64,000 bases of DNA from Sphingomonas sp. Leaf208 (GCF_001421415.1 NZ_LMKH01000001.1:62001-126000), one strand, 5' to 3'. Positions 51,949 to 62,590 are shown, numbered from the stretch's first letter. Program-made: numbers and translations. The notes: a model not told the origin generated them from the sequence alone.

Positions 51949-53379
51949 TCACAAAATGAAGTCTCGTGGCGTTAACGTAATGGTTCCGCTCAGCCGGATG
52001 ATGGAATCGGGTGACGGGTCGCCGTCCAGGTTGACCATCACCAGCGTGGCACCGCCTTCGAACGCGATGCGGACCTGGCCTGGTCCGGTGAACGGCGCTG
52101 TGCCTATGAACTTGAGTGGCAGCACGGCGAGCGCCGACAGGTCGATGCGATCGCCTTCGGACTGCGAGAAGTCGGTGATCCGATCTTCGCCATCTGGCGA
52201 GGTGCCGCTATCGTTGCGATCGAGATAGACGAACCGATCGGCGCCAGCCCCGCCGGTCAGCACGTCGGCGCCGCCATGGCCGATCAACCGGTCTGCCCCC
52301 GCCAGTCCCGCGACCCATTCGGCCTTGCCGCTGCCGTCGACCGTCAGTGGCATGCCGCTCGCCGGTCCGTAGGTGGGGGAGATCGAATTGCCCGTCTTGA
52401 ACTGTGCGCTGAGTGCGTTGGTTGCCGCCGTCTGGTCGGCTACCGACAGCCAGTCGGGCAGGCCGAGCGCGGCGGCGTAGGTGGTCGGCCAGTGCGCGCC
52501 GATGACGTCGATCGCGGCGCCGAGCCCCGGCAGCCCGGTGAACGCGGGCAGATAGTTGTTGATACCGATCCGCACCACGCCGTTCAGCAGTACCGGATCG
52601 TTCGCGGCGGTGAAATCGACCATGCGCGCCGCCGCCAACTCCGGGTCGACCCCGAAGTGCGCTGCGGCCGAGGCGAGCCAGTTAGGCGCGCCGAATGCGA
52701 GGAAGTCGGACCGCGCGTCGGTTGCGGCCACGCCGTGCGTCTTGAGCGCATAGGCCAGGATATATTGGGTATAGCCCGTGCCCAGCGAATGCCCGGTGAC
52801 GTGAATGCGCGCATTGGCATAGCGCGGATCGTTCAGCAGCCGCTCGTAGACCTGCGTCGCGCGCGCCGCCTCGTCGAGGGGAATGCCCGCGAGGATCGAT
52901 TCACCCTGGACGGCGTCGAGCCCCTGCGCGCCGGCGAAGGCGAGAATTACGTCCGTAACCCGGCCGTCGGCGTCAACCTTGTCGACGATGCCGTCGAAGA
53001 AGTCGCCGCCGCTGGTCCGTTCGACGCGCGCGTTGACGTAGCCGCCGCCGAGGATGATCGGCGTGGTGAGCAGCTGCCAATAGGCACCGAACCACACGCG
53101 ATCCTGCAAGGTTACATGACTCGGCAGGCCGCACTTGGTCGTACCTGGTGCGGGTTCGGTCGAGCCGGCGGAGCTGGTGAGCGCAGTGCAGGGTTCCGGG
53201 GCTGATGCGGTCGAGGCGGCGGGTGACGGCGTGGCTACCGATGCAACGATGCTGCCGCTGACGATACGAATTGGCGCCGACCCCGACACAAGTCCCGATC
53301 GTGCGGACAGGCTCAGGGTCCCGGCCATCGCCAATCCGGCGCCCGCCACGATCGCTACTGATAGCAGAAGCTTTTTCAC
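51949..53379 (-). CDS. Lipase-fold protein with RTX-like C-terminal repeats
   Basis: 476 residues from a GTG preceded by GGGAGAG. The N-terminus VKKLLLSVAIVAGAGLAMAG is a Sec signal or anchor, followed by a Ser/Ala/Pro-rich linker. Lipase (class 3-like) fold with GHSLGTG (Ser nucleophile) at about 200. The C-terminus has GADRLIGHGGADVLTGGAGA, the nonapeptide calcium-binding repeats of type I-secreted RTX proteins, and an FxYLDRNDSG-type tail. Having both a Sec-like N-terminus and an RTX end is unusual. No type I secretion genes are in the window. Confidence 0.8.
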   Translation of the reverse strand: MKKLLLSVAIVAGAGLAMAGTLSLSARSGLVSGSAPIRIVSGSIVASVATPSPAASTASAPEPCTALTSSAGSTEPAPGTTKCGLPSHVTLQDRVWFGAYWQLLTTPIILGGGYVNARVERTSGGDFFDGIVDKVDADGRVTDVILAFAGAQGLDAVQGESILAGIPLDEAARATQVYERLLNDPRYANARIHVTGHSLGTGYTQYILAYALKTHGVAATDARSDFLAFGAPNWLASAAAHFGVDPELAAARMVDFTAANDPVLLNGVVRIGINNYLPAFTGLPGLGAAIDVIGAHWPTTYAAALGLPDWLSVADQTAATNALSAQFKTGNSISPTYGPASGMPLTVDGSGKAEWVAGLAGADRLIGHGGADVLTGGAGADRFVYLDRNDSGTSPDGEDRITDFSQSEGDRIDLSALAVLPLKFIGTAPFTGPGQVRIAFEGGATLVMVNLDGDPSPDSIIRLSGTITLTPRDFIL

Positions 53380-53637
53380 CGTCGCTCTCCCACGCCATAC
53401 CGCCTCGCCGATGTTCGGGATGGCAAACGCGGCAGGATGACGTCGTCCCGACGCGTCTCCCCCGTGATTCGGATCTCGGGGGAGCGGTCGCAATCTGCGC
53501 GCGTTCGGCGCAAGCGGCGAAACCATTTGCTGTGCCCATCCGCTGCATGGCTGTGCTCGTGGATAGGCATACGGCGCGTCGAACCAGGTTTTCGCGTATA
53601 CTTGCGAAGTGGCGATCAGCGGTGGGGGAATAAGCGC

Positions 53638-54105
53638 GTGAGTGTACGTCATCGACTGATCGGCAAGGCGGCGCGGCTGGTCTGGCGTATCGGCAAGCCA
53701 CGCACGATCGGCGTTCGCGCGCTGCTGCTGGACCGCGACGGGCGGGTCGCGCTGGTGCAGCATACCTATGCCGATCACTGGTATCTGCCGGGCGGCGGCG
53801 TGAAGAAGGGCGAGAGTATCGCCGCCGCGCTGTTGCGCGAGCTTGCCGAGGAAGTGGCGATCGCCGACCCGGTGATCGAGCGGGTGCTCGGCGTCTATCA
53901 CAGCCGCGGGGAGGGCAAGGACGACCACATCGTGATCTTCGTCGTACGAACCGCGGCGAGCGGTGTTCTCGCCCGCGCCGACTTGCGGGAGATCGAACAG
54001 GCAGGCTGGTTCCCGCTGGGCGACCTGCCGGAGACAACATCGCCGGCGACCCGACGGCGCATCGCCGAATACCAGCAGGGCGCGACCGGTACCGGGGCCT
54101 GGTAA
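53638..54105 (+). CDS. Nudix hydrolase
   Basis: 155 residues from a GTG with GGGGGAA upstream. The Nudix box is intact: GGGVKKGESIAAALLRELAE followed by EVAI, within HWYLPGGG. It hydrolyses nucleoside-diphosphate-linked compounds; the substrate is unknown. Alone, divergent from the lipase gene. It is distinct from the NrtR-like Nudix protein 3 kb away. Confidence 0.88.
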   Translation: MSVRHRLIGKAARLVWRIGKPRTIGVRALLLDRDGRVALVQHTYADHWYLPGGGVKKGESIAAALLRELAEEVAIADPVIERVLGVYHSRGEGKDDHIVIFVVRTAASGVLARADLREIEQAGWFPLGDLPETTSPATRRRIAEYQQGATGTGAW

Positions 54106-54237
54106 CGCGGGCGCTGGTCGGCCCACCGGACTGCACGATAAAAGCAACGATGCGCATAACGTGAGTTCGCGACGTACTTTGCCGGACTGCTACCTTAGTC
54201 CTCCGACCGCGGCTGCGGATTGGGAGGAGAGAACATC

Positions 54238-55722
54238 GTGAGCCAACCCATCGTCTCGACCGCCGACGGTATCGTGCAGGGGAGTGCCGCGGGCGACGTA
54301 CGGCGGTTCGTCGGCGTGCCCTACGCCGCGGCGCCGGTGGGTGCGAACCGGTTCGCGCCGCCACAACCGGTCGTGCCGTGGCGAGGCGTGCGCGACGCGA
54401 CGGTGACCGGCCCCAATGCGCCGCAGCGGACCAAGGCGTTTCCCGGCCTCGATACCGTGCCGCTGATCGGCGAGGGTTGGGCGCCGGGCGACGACTATCT
54501 GACGGCGAATATCTGGCGGCCCGATGACCACCGGACTGGCCTGCCGGTGATGGTGTTCATCCACGGCGGCGGGTTCGTGATCGGTAGCAAGGATGCGCCG
54601 GTGCAGGACGGCAGCACGTTCGCGCGAGACGGCGTGATCTGCGTCGCAATCAATTACCGGATGGGCGTGGACGGCTTCCTGCCAATCCCCGGCGTGCCGA
54701 CCAACCTTGGTCTGCGCGACATGATCGCGGCGCTGACATGGGTACGGGACGGGATAACCGTGTTCGGCGGCGACCCGGGCAACGTCACCGTGTTCGGTGA
54801 GTCCGCGGGCGCGATGGCGATCGCCGACCTGATCGCCTCGCCGCTCGCCAAGGGATTGTTCCGGCGCGCGATCATTCAAAGCGGGCATGGCGGAATGACG
54901 CGCCCGGTCCCGGTGATGCAGCGGCTGGTGAAGAAGCTGGCCAAGATCCTGAAAATCACGCCCGACGCCGCCGGTTTTGGCAGCGTAGCGTATGACCGCC
55001 TGATCGACGCGGTCGAGGCGGTATCGACACCGACCGCGCGGATCGATTTGCGCGACGAGGCGGGTCGCGAACCGGTGTTCGGGATCAGCCGCTTCGTTCC
55101 CGTCCACGGCGACGACGTGCTGCCCCAGCGTCCGCTCGAAGCGCTGGCGAACGGCGCTGGCGCGGAGGTGGACCTGCTGATCGGTACCAATGCCGAGGAG
55201 ATGAACCTGTATCTCGTTCCCACCGGCGTGCGTGACAAGATCGGGCGGTTGCTGGCGACCTATGTCCTCCACAAGTCGCAACCGCAGGCGCGCAAGGTGC
55301 TGAAGGCCTACGGGATCGGGACGAAGGGCAGGAAGCCGGGGCAGGCGCTGACCGATGCGATGAACGATCTCGTCTTTCGCTGGCCCGCGCGTAGGTTTGC
55401 CGAGGCGCACAAGGGGCGCACGCACATGTACGAGTTCGACTGGCGCTCGCCGATGTTCGGTGGCGAGCTGGGCGCGTCGCACGGCATGGAACTGCCGTTC
55501 GTGTTCGACGCCTTGGCGTGTGCGACCGGCGAGCAGGGTCTGTGCGGACCCAATCCGCCACAGGATCTGGCCGAACGGATGCACGCGCTGTGGATCCGGT
55601 TCGCGACCGACGGCCGCCTGCCCTGGGGCGAATTCGATGCCGAGACGCGGCAGGTCTATTCGCTTGTCCAGCAGAATGCGCGACATGAGCCCGTCATGCC
55701 GGCCGCACCCTTCCTGCCCTGA
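54238..55722 (+). CDS. Type-B carboxylesterase
   Basis: 494 residues from a GTG preceded by GGAGGAG. Carboxylesterase/lipase family: VRRFVGVPYAAAPVGANRF, the oxyanion loop FIHGGGFVIG, nucleophile elbow FGESAGAMA, acid region TNAEEMNLY and catalytic His in ASHGMELPFVFD. No signal peptide is evident, so it probably acts in the cytoplasm. First gene of a plus-strand run with an SDR 9 nt later, a TonB receptor, an oxidase and a second esterase, suggesting hydrolysis of an imported ester. Confidence 0.88.
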   Translation: MSQPIVSTADGIVQGSAAGDVRRFVGVPYAAAPVGANRFAPPQPVVPWRGVRDATVTGPNAPQRTKAFPGLDTVPLIGEGWAPGDDYLTANIWRPDDHRTGLPVMVFIHGGGFVIGSKDAPVQDGSTFARDGVICVAINYRMGVDGFLPIPGVPTNLGLRDMIAALTWVRDGITVFGGDPGNVTVFGESAGAMAIADLIASPLAKGLFRRAIIQSGHGGMTRPVPVMQRLVKKLAKILKITPDAAGFGSVAYDRLIDAVEAVSTPTARIDLRDEAGREPVFGISRFVPVHGDDVLPQRPLEALANGAGAEVDLLIGTNAEEMNLYLVPTGVRDKIGRLLATYVLHKSQPQARKVLKAYGIGTKGRKPGQALTDAMNDLVFRWPARRFAEAHKGRTHMYEFDWRSPMFGGELGASHGMELPFVFDALACATGEQGLCGPNPPQDLAERMHALWIRFATDGRLPWGEFDAETRQVYSLVQQNARHEPVMPAAPFLP

Positions 55723-55731
55723 GGACCGACG

Positions 55732-56493
<762 letters not shown>

Positions 56494-56553
56494 CGCACCG
56501 ATCGGCGAAGCCCGCGAGCCGGACGGCATAGCGCGAGACCTTTCATACAGGTA

Positions 56554-56568
56554 AGCTATCGGATAGCT
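56554..56568. promoter_or_regulatory. Palindromic operator AGCTATC-G-GATAGCT (copy 1)
   Basis: A perfect 7-bp inverted repeat with a 1-nt centre, 54 nt upstream of the TonB receptor start. The identical 15-mer occurs at 62606-62620 before the AraC/GntR regulator pair. Two exact copies at the heads of two units of one locus point to a shared regulator, probably the GntR (FadR-like) protein. Confidence 0.65.
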
Positions 56569-56622
56569 CTGACTGTAGAAGTAGCCGGCGATGGATCGGC
56601 GCTCTAAAGGGATGAGGATCCA

Positions 56623-58806
56623 ATGCGCTTTAAGACATTGCTCGCCGCAGGATGCGCCGCCGCCGCCTTCACCACCGTGCCAGCCTTCGCTCAGGACGCC
56701 GCCGTATCGGCGACGCAGGACGCTGCCGATACGGCCAAGATCGCAACGCCCGTCAGCTCCGATGACATCGTCGTCACCGCCCGCCAGCGCCAGGAGTCGC
56801 TGAAGGATGTGCCGATCGCAGTCACCGCGATCACGGGCGACCGGCTGAAGGAGCTCCAGGTCAACACCGTCAAGGACGTCGCGTCCTACACGCCGGGCCT
56901 CAACATCAATTCGGACAGCGTGGGCCGCGCGTTCGTGTCGATCCGCGGCATCGGCACGACGCTGATCGACACGGTGCAGCCAGGCGTCGGTATCTTCATC
57001 GACGGCGTATATCAGCCGAACACTTCATATTTAAACTCGCCGATCGTCGACGTCGCGCGGATCGAAGTGCTGCGCGGACCGCAGGGGACGCTGTTCGGCA
57101 ACAACACGCTGGGCGGCGCGATCAACGTCATCACACGCCAGCCGGGCAACGAATGGGAAGGGCGGTTCGACGCCGCGGTCGCCGGCACGGACAATTACGC
57201 GTCGGTTTCGGGCTCGGTCAGCGGGCCGATCGTGCGCGACCTGCTGCAGTTCCGCCTGGGCGCGTCCTATCATGAGCAGGACGGCTTCATGCGCAACACG
57301 CTGACGATCGGCGACATGAACCCGCTGAAACAGCAGAGCGTCGGCGGCACGTTGCGCTTCACGCCGGCCGACTGGGCGGTGTTCACCGTCAACGGCAATT
57401 ACGACCAGACCGCGGGCGGCAGCACGTCATATATTCATGTCGCCGGGCCGACCGATTACCGCCTCGACGGCGCGACCAACGTCCTCAACCGCGCGGTGAT
57501 CGACTATTACGGCGCGAACGTGAAGGGCGAGTTCGATGCCGCCTCGCTGAAAACCAAGATCACCGCGATCGGCGCTTACAACCAGAAGAATGTCGCCGGA
57601 ATCAACGACGGCGATTTCGGCCCCGTCGACCTGCTCCGCACCCGCGGCGGTTCGACCTTGAAGACCAAGACCGCTGAACTGCGCTTCGATACGCAGTGGA
57701 GCGATGCGTTCTCGACATTGATCGGCCTGTACGGCAACCGCTACACGCAGACGAGCGACCAGCTCACGACGATCGATTTCCGTGCGCTGCTGGGGCCGAC
57801 CTTCCCGGCGCCGGCCTCGACCACGCCGTCGTCTACCTATGTCCGCAACGACACGCGCGCGATCTTCGCCACCGCGTTCCTGAAAGTCGGCACGCTGGAT
57901 CTCGCCGTTGGCGGCCGTTACGATCACCAGAAGCTGGTCGCGAGCCAGGTCAACGGCACGACGCCGTATACGGCGCCCGAGTACAAGAAGGACCAGTTCC
58001 AACCGCGCGTCACGCTGACCCAGCACTGGACACCGGCGGTGATGAGCTACGCCTCGGTCGCCAAGGGTATCCGCGGCGGTGGCCAGAACGGTCCGGGTAC
58101 GCGGCCGGAGGATGCGACCTACAAGGGCGACAATGTCTGGACCTACGAACTTGGCACAAAGTTCGACGCGTTCGACCGTCGCCTGACGATCAACGCCGAC
58201 GTGTTCTACAACGACTATAAGGACTTCATCGGCCAGAACTCGCTCGCTCCCAACACCAGCGGGGGATTCGTTGCGATCAACCTCAACACCGGCACCGTCG
58301 AAAGCTACGGCGCCGAAGTGGAGGCACATCTGCGCGTGACGAACCAGTGGCGGATCGATGCCGGCGCATCCTATCTCCATGCCCGCATCACCGACGACAG
58401 CCAGTATTTCGCGACCACCGGCGTCCACGTATCGAGCGATCGGATCATCTTCACGCCCGATTACAACTTCAACTTCAATACGACCTACACCGTGCCGGTC
58501 GGCGCCAATGCGGTGCTGCTCGACGCCGGCATCTTCGGGAAGGGCAGCCGGATCGGCTCCTCGCTCGATCCCAATGTAGCGCCGAAACTATCGGCTTATG
58601 CGATCACCAACGCCTCGCTCGGCTTCCGTTTCTCGAGTGGCCTGACCGTAACGGCGTTCGGCACGAACCTGTTCAACACCAAGTTCATCGAGAGCTATAT
58701 CGACAAGTCGGCGCTGGTTCGCGCCGGGCTCGCGCCGCTGGCGTCGAACCTCGCCATCCAGGGCGACCGCCGCCGCTACGGCGTACGCGCCAGCTTCCGG
58801 TTCTAG
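56623..58806 (+). CDS. TonB-dependent outer-membrane receptor
   Basis: 727 residues. Signal peptide to about VPAFAQDA; TonB box SSDDIVVTARQRQE (about 45-58); plug domain with DVPIAVTAITGDRLKEL and VLRGPQGTLFGNNTLGGAIN; a 22-strand barrel ending ...GDRRRYGVRASFRF with the terminal Phe. It imports a ligand too large or scarce for porins, using TonB energy. The neighbouring esterases, oxidases and MFS transporter suggest a carbon-source ester rather than a siderophore. Confidence 0.95.
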   Translation: MRFKTLLAAGCAAAAFTTVPAFAQDAAVSATQDAADTAKIATPVSSDDIVVTARQRQESLKDVPIAVTAITGDRLKELQVNTVKDVASYTPGLNINSDSVGRAFVSIRGIGTTLIDTVQPGVGIFIDGVYQPNTSYLNSPIVDVARIEVLRGPQGTLFGNNTLGGAINVITRQPGNEWEGRFDAAVAGTDNYASVSGSVSGPIVRDLLQFRLGASYHEQDGFMRNTLTIGDMNPLKQQSVGGTLRFTPADWAVFTVNGNYDQTAGGSTSYIHVAGPTDYRLDGATNVLNRAVIDYYGANVKGEFDAASLKTKITAIGAYNQKNVAGINDGDFGPVDLLRTRGGSTLKTKTAELRFDTQWSDAFSTLIGLYGNRYTQTSDQLTTIDFRALLGPTFPAPASTTPSSTYVRNDTRAIFATAFLKVGTLDLAVGGRYDHQKLVASQVNGTTPYTAPEYKKDQFQPRVTLTQHWTPAVMSYASVAKGIRGGGQNGPGTRPEDATYKGDNVWTYELGTKFDAFDRRLTINADVFYNDYKDFIGQNSLAPNTSGGFVAINLNTGTVESYGAEVEAHLRVTNQWRIDAGASYLHARITDDSQYFATTGVHVSSDRIIFTPDYNFNFNTTYTVPVGANAVLLDAGIFGKGSRIGSSLDPNVAPKLSAYAITNASLGFRFSSGLTVTAFGTNLFNTKFIESYIDKSALVRAGLAPLASNLAIQGDRRRYGVRASFRF

Positions 58807-58807
58807 G

Positions 58808-60211
58808 ATGACCATGCATTTCGACCCAATAGAGCGCGCACCGCTCGACCCGGCGTTCGTCGCGGCGCTCAAGCAGCGGTTCGGCGATGCGCTCCAGATG
58901 AGCGACGCAATGCGGCTTCACCACGGCAGCAGCGAGGCGCATTTCGCACCGATGCTGCCCGACGCGGTCGTCTTCGCGCGATCGACCGAGGAGGTGGTCG
59001 ATCTCGTCAAGCTGTGTACCGCGGCCAAAGTGCCGATCGTGGCGTTCGGCGCGGGCACCTCGATCGAGGGCAACACGCTGGCGGTGCAGGGTGGCGTCTC
59101 GGTCGACTTGTCCGAGATGACACAGATCGTGTCGATCAACGCCGAGGATTTCGACTGCACGGTGCAGGCCGGCGTCCGCCGCGAGCAGCTGAACGAACAT
59201 ATACGCGACCTGGGGCTGTTCTTTCCGATCGATCCCGGCGCCAATGCGACGATCGGCGGGATGGCGGCCACGCGGGCGAGCGGCACCAACGCGGTGCGCT
59301 ACGGCACGATGCGCGAGGCGGTGCTGAGCCTGCGCGTGGTGACGCCCGACGGGCGCGAGATCCGCACCAGCCGCCGCGCGCGGAAGTCGGCGGCGGGATA
59401 TGATTTGACCCGGCTGTTCGTCGGCTCGGAGGGCACGCTCGGTATCATCACCGAGGTTACGCTGCGGCTGCACGGCATTCCCGAGGCGATCTCGTCCGCG
59501 GTGTGCAGCTTCGACACGCTGAACGGCGCGGTCGATACGGTGGTGCAGGCGATCCAGATCGGCGTGCCGCTCGCCCGCGTCGAGATCCTCGACGACATGC
59601 AGATGAAGGCGGTCAACGCCTGGTCGAAGCTCGATTACCCCGAACTGACGACGCTGTTCTTCGAATTCCACGGCTCGCCGCGCTATGTCGACGAACAGGC
59701 CGAAACGGTGCGTGAACTAGCGGCCGCGAACGGCGGCGGCGATTTCCGCTGGTCGAACCTGCCAGAAGAACGCTCGAAGCTGTGGAAGGCGCGACACGAG
59801 GCGTATTACGCGGCGGTCAACCTGCGTCCGGGCGCGGTCGGCTGGGCGACCGACGTGTGCGTGCCGATCAGCCGCCTGGCGGAGTGCATCGGCGAGACCA
59901 AGGCCGATTTGCAGGCGTCGTCGGTCCCCGCCACGATCCTGGGGCATGTCGGCGACGGCAATTTCCACGTCGTCTTCTCGATCGATCCTGAGTCCGAGGC
60001 GGAGCTCGCCGAGGTGTCGGCGATCAACGCACGGATGGTCGAGCGGGCGCTGGCGATGGACGGCACCTGCACCGGGGAACACGGCATCGGCATTGGCAAG
60101 CAGGACTGGCTGGTCGCGGAACTGGGCGATGCGGTCGATCTGATGCGGACGTTGAAGCATGCGCTCGATCCCGACAACCTGTTCAATCCGGGCAAGATCT
60201 TCGCGTTCTGA
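58808..60211 (+). CDS. FAD-linked oxidase, D-lactate dehydrogenase (cytochrome)/glycolate oxidase type
   Basis: 467 residues (an ATG 2 codons later is also possible). FAD_binding_4 domain: VPIVAFGAGTSIEGNTLAVQ, PIDPGANATIGGMAATRASG and LFVGSEGTLGIITEVTLRL; the C-terminal domain has GHVGDGNFHVVF and GEHGIGIGKQ, which place the metal/substrate histidines. It oxidises D-2-hydroxyacids (lactate, 2-hydroxybutyrate or similar) with electrons passing to the respiratory chain. Located 2 nt after the TonB receptor, it is almost certainly cotranscribed with it. Confidence 0.9.
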   Translation: MTMHFDPIERAPLDPAFVAALKQRFGDALQMSDAMRLHHGSSEAHFAPMLPDAVVFARSTEEVVDLVKLCTAAKVPIVAFGAGTSIEGNTLAVQGGVSVDLSEMTQIVSINAEDFDCTVQAGVRREQLNEHIRDLGLFFPIDPGANATIGGMAATRASGTNAVRYGTMREAVLSLRVVTPDGREIRTSRRARKSAAGYDLTRLFVGSEGTLGIITEVTLRLHGIPEAISSAVCSFDTLNGAVDTVVQAIQIGVPLARVEILDDMQMKAVNAWSKLDYPELTTLFFEFHGSPRYVDEQAETVRELAAANGGGDFRWSNLPEERSKLWKARHEAYYAAVNLRPGAVGWATDVCVPISRLAECIGETKADLQASSVPATILGHVGDGNFHVVFSIDPESEAELAEVSAINARMVERALAMDGTCTGEHGIGIGKQDWLVAELGDAVDLMRTLKHALDPDNLFNPGKIFAF

Positions 60212-60215
60212 ACTA

Positions 60216-60318
60216 CCCCCCCTGCCTGAAGGGGGGCTGGGGGTGGGTCGGCTTGTTGGCAGGCGCTAGTGTGCGCCCCGAGCCGACCCACCCCCGACCC
60301 CTCCCTTCCAGGGAGGGG
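60216..60318. repeat. REP-like palindromic intergenic element
   Basis: Three nested inverted repeats fill the gap between the oxidase and the second esterase. CCCCCC/GGGGGG at 60216-60236; a perfect 15-bp pair GGGGGTGGGTCGGCT (60239-60253) with AGCCGACCCACCCCC (60281-60295) whose loop holds GGCGC/GCGCC; and CCCCTCCC/GGGAGGGG at 60298-60318. This G/C-rich design matches dispersed intergenic repeats known from sphingomonad genomes. It may form a strong mRNA hairpin between the two genes. Confidence 0.7.
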
Positions 60319-60333
60319 GAAGAAGGATTTGAT

Positions 60334-61269
60334 ATGGACAGCCTGCACCTCGTCGACCCTACGCTCCGCCCACTGCTGGATATGTTGCCGCGGATATCGC
60401 TCACGGACGACATCCTGCCGGCGATGCGCGACCGGCCCTCGATGTTTCCCCCGGCCGACGAGTCGCTGGCGACGCTGGAGATCCATACGGTTCCAGGGCC
60501 TGCCGGAGCCCCGGATATCGACCTGCACGTCTTCCGTCCGGTGGGCGTCACTGGCGTCCTGCCCTGCATCTACCACATCCACGGCGGCGGCTATGTGATG
60601 GGCAAGGTCAGCGATTATGATCCACTGGTCCGTCCGCTGATCGCCGACCTGCAATGCATCATGGTGTCGGTCGAGTATCGCCTCGCGCCCGAGACGAACT
60701 TTCCAGGTCCGATCGAGGATTGCTATGCCGGGCTCGCCTGGACGATCGCGAATTCCGACAGGCTCGGGATCGATCCGACGCGACTCGGCCTGATGGGGCA
60801 GAGTGCAGGCGGCGGGTATGCCGCGGCGCTGGCGCTGATGGTGCGCGACCGTGGTGAGTATGCGCTCGCGTTCCAGCACCTGATCTACCCGATGCTCGAT
60901 GATCGCACCTGCACAGCGCCACCGCATCCGTACGCCGGTGAGTTTATCTGGACTGCGCAGAGCAATCGCTTCGGCTGGAGTTCGTTGCTCGGCCACGCGC
61001 CCGGTGGCGACGACGTTTCGCCCTACGCGGCACCAGCCCGCGCGACCGATCTCGGCAACCTGCCGCCTACCTATATCGCGACCGGCGCACTCGATCTCTT
61101 CGTCGACGAGGACATCGATTACGCGACGCGGCTGATCCGCGCGGGCGTGCCGGTCGAGCTTCACGTCTATCCCGGCGGCTATCACGCCTTCGATGTCTTC
61201 GCCGACGGTCCGGTCTCGCAACAGGCGCGCCGCGACAGCCACGAGGCACTGCGCCGTGCGCTTGCATAA
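60334..61269 (+). CDS. Alpha/beta hydrolase, HSL-family esterase
   Basis: 311 residues; AGAAGGA lies about 8 nt before the ATG. Hormone-sensitive-lipase-like: HIHGGGYVMG (oxyanion loop), GQSAGGG (nucleophile elbow), DLFVDEDIDY (acid) and YPGGYHAFD (His). No signal peptide is evident. Together with the type-B carboxylesterase it gives the locus two different esterases. It sits just downstream of the REP-like element. Confidence 0.9.
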   Translation: MDSLHLVDPTLRPLLDMLPRISLTDDILPAMRDRPSMFPPADESLATLEIHTVPGPAGAPDIDLHVFRPVGVTGVLPCIYHIHGGGYVMGKVSDYDPLVRPLIADLQCIMVSVEYRLAPETNFPGPIEDCYAGLAWTIANSDRLGIDPTRLGLMGQSAGGGYAAALALMVRDRGEYALAFQHLIYPMLDDRTCTAPPHPYAGEFIWTAQSNRFGWSSLLGHAPGGDDVSPYAAPARATDLGNLPPTYIATGALDLFVDEDIDYATRLIRAGVPVELHVYPGGYHAFDVFADGPVSQQARRDSHEALRRALA

Positions 61270-61278
61270 GGACCTCCC

Positions 61279-62583
61279 ATGACCGATTTCGCCCGACCGT
61301 TGGATGCGGCCTCTCCGCCGTTCGCAAGAACGCTGTTGCCGTTGCTCGCGCTCGCGCTGGCGATGGCGGTCGGCTTCACGATGATGGGCTCGTTCGGGAC
61401 GGTGCAGGAGGGCGCAAAGGCCGAACTCCACCTCAGTGATTACACGCTGAGCTTGATCCAGGGACTGTCGGCGGCACTGCCGCTTGCCGTGTTCTCGATC
61501 CCGATCGGTATCCTGGTCGATCGCTACAACCGCGTGCGGGTGATGATCGCGCTCGCGCTCGTGTGGACGCTGGGCACCGTGCTCACCGCCTTCGCGCAGG
61601 GCGTGCCGGTGCTGTTCGTCTCGCGCATGCTGACCGGGATCGGCACGACCGGCGCGCTGACCGCGGCGCTATCGCTGTGCGCCGACTTCTGTGTCCCTAC
61701 GCAGCGGGGCAGGGCGATGTTGATCGTCAACCTGGGCAAGTCGCTCGGCGTTGCGCTCGCCCTGGGCTTGTCAGGCGCGCTGTTCGGCCTGTTCGCCCAT
61801 GGCGGCGCGCCGTCATGGTTCGCAGGCATGATGCCGTGGCGCAGCGTCCATCTGGGCCTTGCAGTGATCAGCGTGTTTGCCATCCTGCCGCTGTTGCTGT
61901 TGCGCGAGCCGGCACGACAGGAGGTTGCGAAGGGCACGCATGCCCCGTTCAAGGTCGTCGCTGGCGAGCTCTGGGCGCGTCGTGTGTTCCTGATCCCGTT
62001 GTTCATCGGCCAGATCAGCGTGGTGATGGCCGATGCCGCCGCGGGGATCTGGGTCTCGCCGGTCCTGTCGCGTAATTTTCATCTGCAGCCCGACCAGTTC
62101 GCCGGCTGGATGGGCACGCTGCTCTTTGGCTCGGGCGTCGTCGGTGCGATCGTCGGTGGCCTGTCCGCCGACCGGGGGCAGAAGAGCGGGCGGCGTGGCG
62201 GCCTGCTGATCGGTGCGATCGTTGCCGCGGCGGTTGGCGTGCCCGCGGCGTTGTTCCCGATCATGCCCTCGGTCCCGCTGTTCGGGGTCGCGGTCGGCCT
62301 GCTCGTGACGTGTGGCGCGGTGACGGGCGTGGTGACTTCGGTGGCGTTGACCGTGCTCATTCCCAACGAACTGCGCGGGTTGTGCATCGGCGCGTTCATC
62401 GCGATCGCCGGGCTGATCGGCTACGGTCTCGCACCGACGCTGGTCGCGGCGGCAAGCGGCATGCTGGGCGGCGAGGCGCATCTCGCGCAAGGTCTCGCGA
62501 TCGTCGGCGTCGTGACCAGCGCGATCTCCGTCATCGCGTTCACGGTGGCGATGCGGCGCGCACCGGTATCGGCAACCGCCTGA
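61279..62583 (+). CDS. MFS transporter
   Basis: 434 residues with about twelve membrane helices. The conserved loop 2-3 motif is seen as PIGILVDRYNRVRVM, and a matching loop 8-9 sequence GLSADRGQKSGRRGG marks the second half. It probably carries the hydrolysis product across the inner membrane. It starts 9 nt after the HSL esterase gene, so it shares the operon. Confidence 0.92.
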   Translation: MTDFARPLDAASPPFARTLLPLLALALAMAVGFTMMGSFGTVQEGAKAELHLSDYTLSLIQGLSAALPLAVFSIPIGILVDRYNRVRVMIALALVWTLGTVLTAFAQGVPVLFVSRMLTGIGTTGALTAALSLCADFCVPTQRGRAMLIVNLGKSLGVALALGLSGALFGLFAHGGAPSWFAGMMPWRSVHLGLAVISVFAILPLLLLREPARQEVAKGTHAPFKVVAGELWARRVFLIPLFIGQISVVMADAAAGIWVSPVLSRNFHLQPDQFAGWMGTLLFGSGVVGAIVGGLSADRGQKSGRRGGLLIGAIVAAAVGVPAALFPIMPSVPLFGVAVGLLVTCGAVTGVVTSVALTVLIPNELRGLCIGAFIAIAGLIGYGLAPTLVAAASGMLGGEAHLAQGLAIVGVVTSAISVIAFTVAMRRAPVSATA

Positions 62584-62590
62584 CCTGTAA

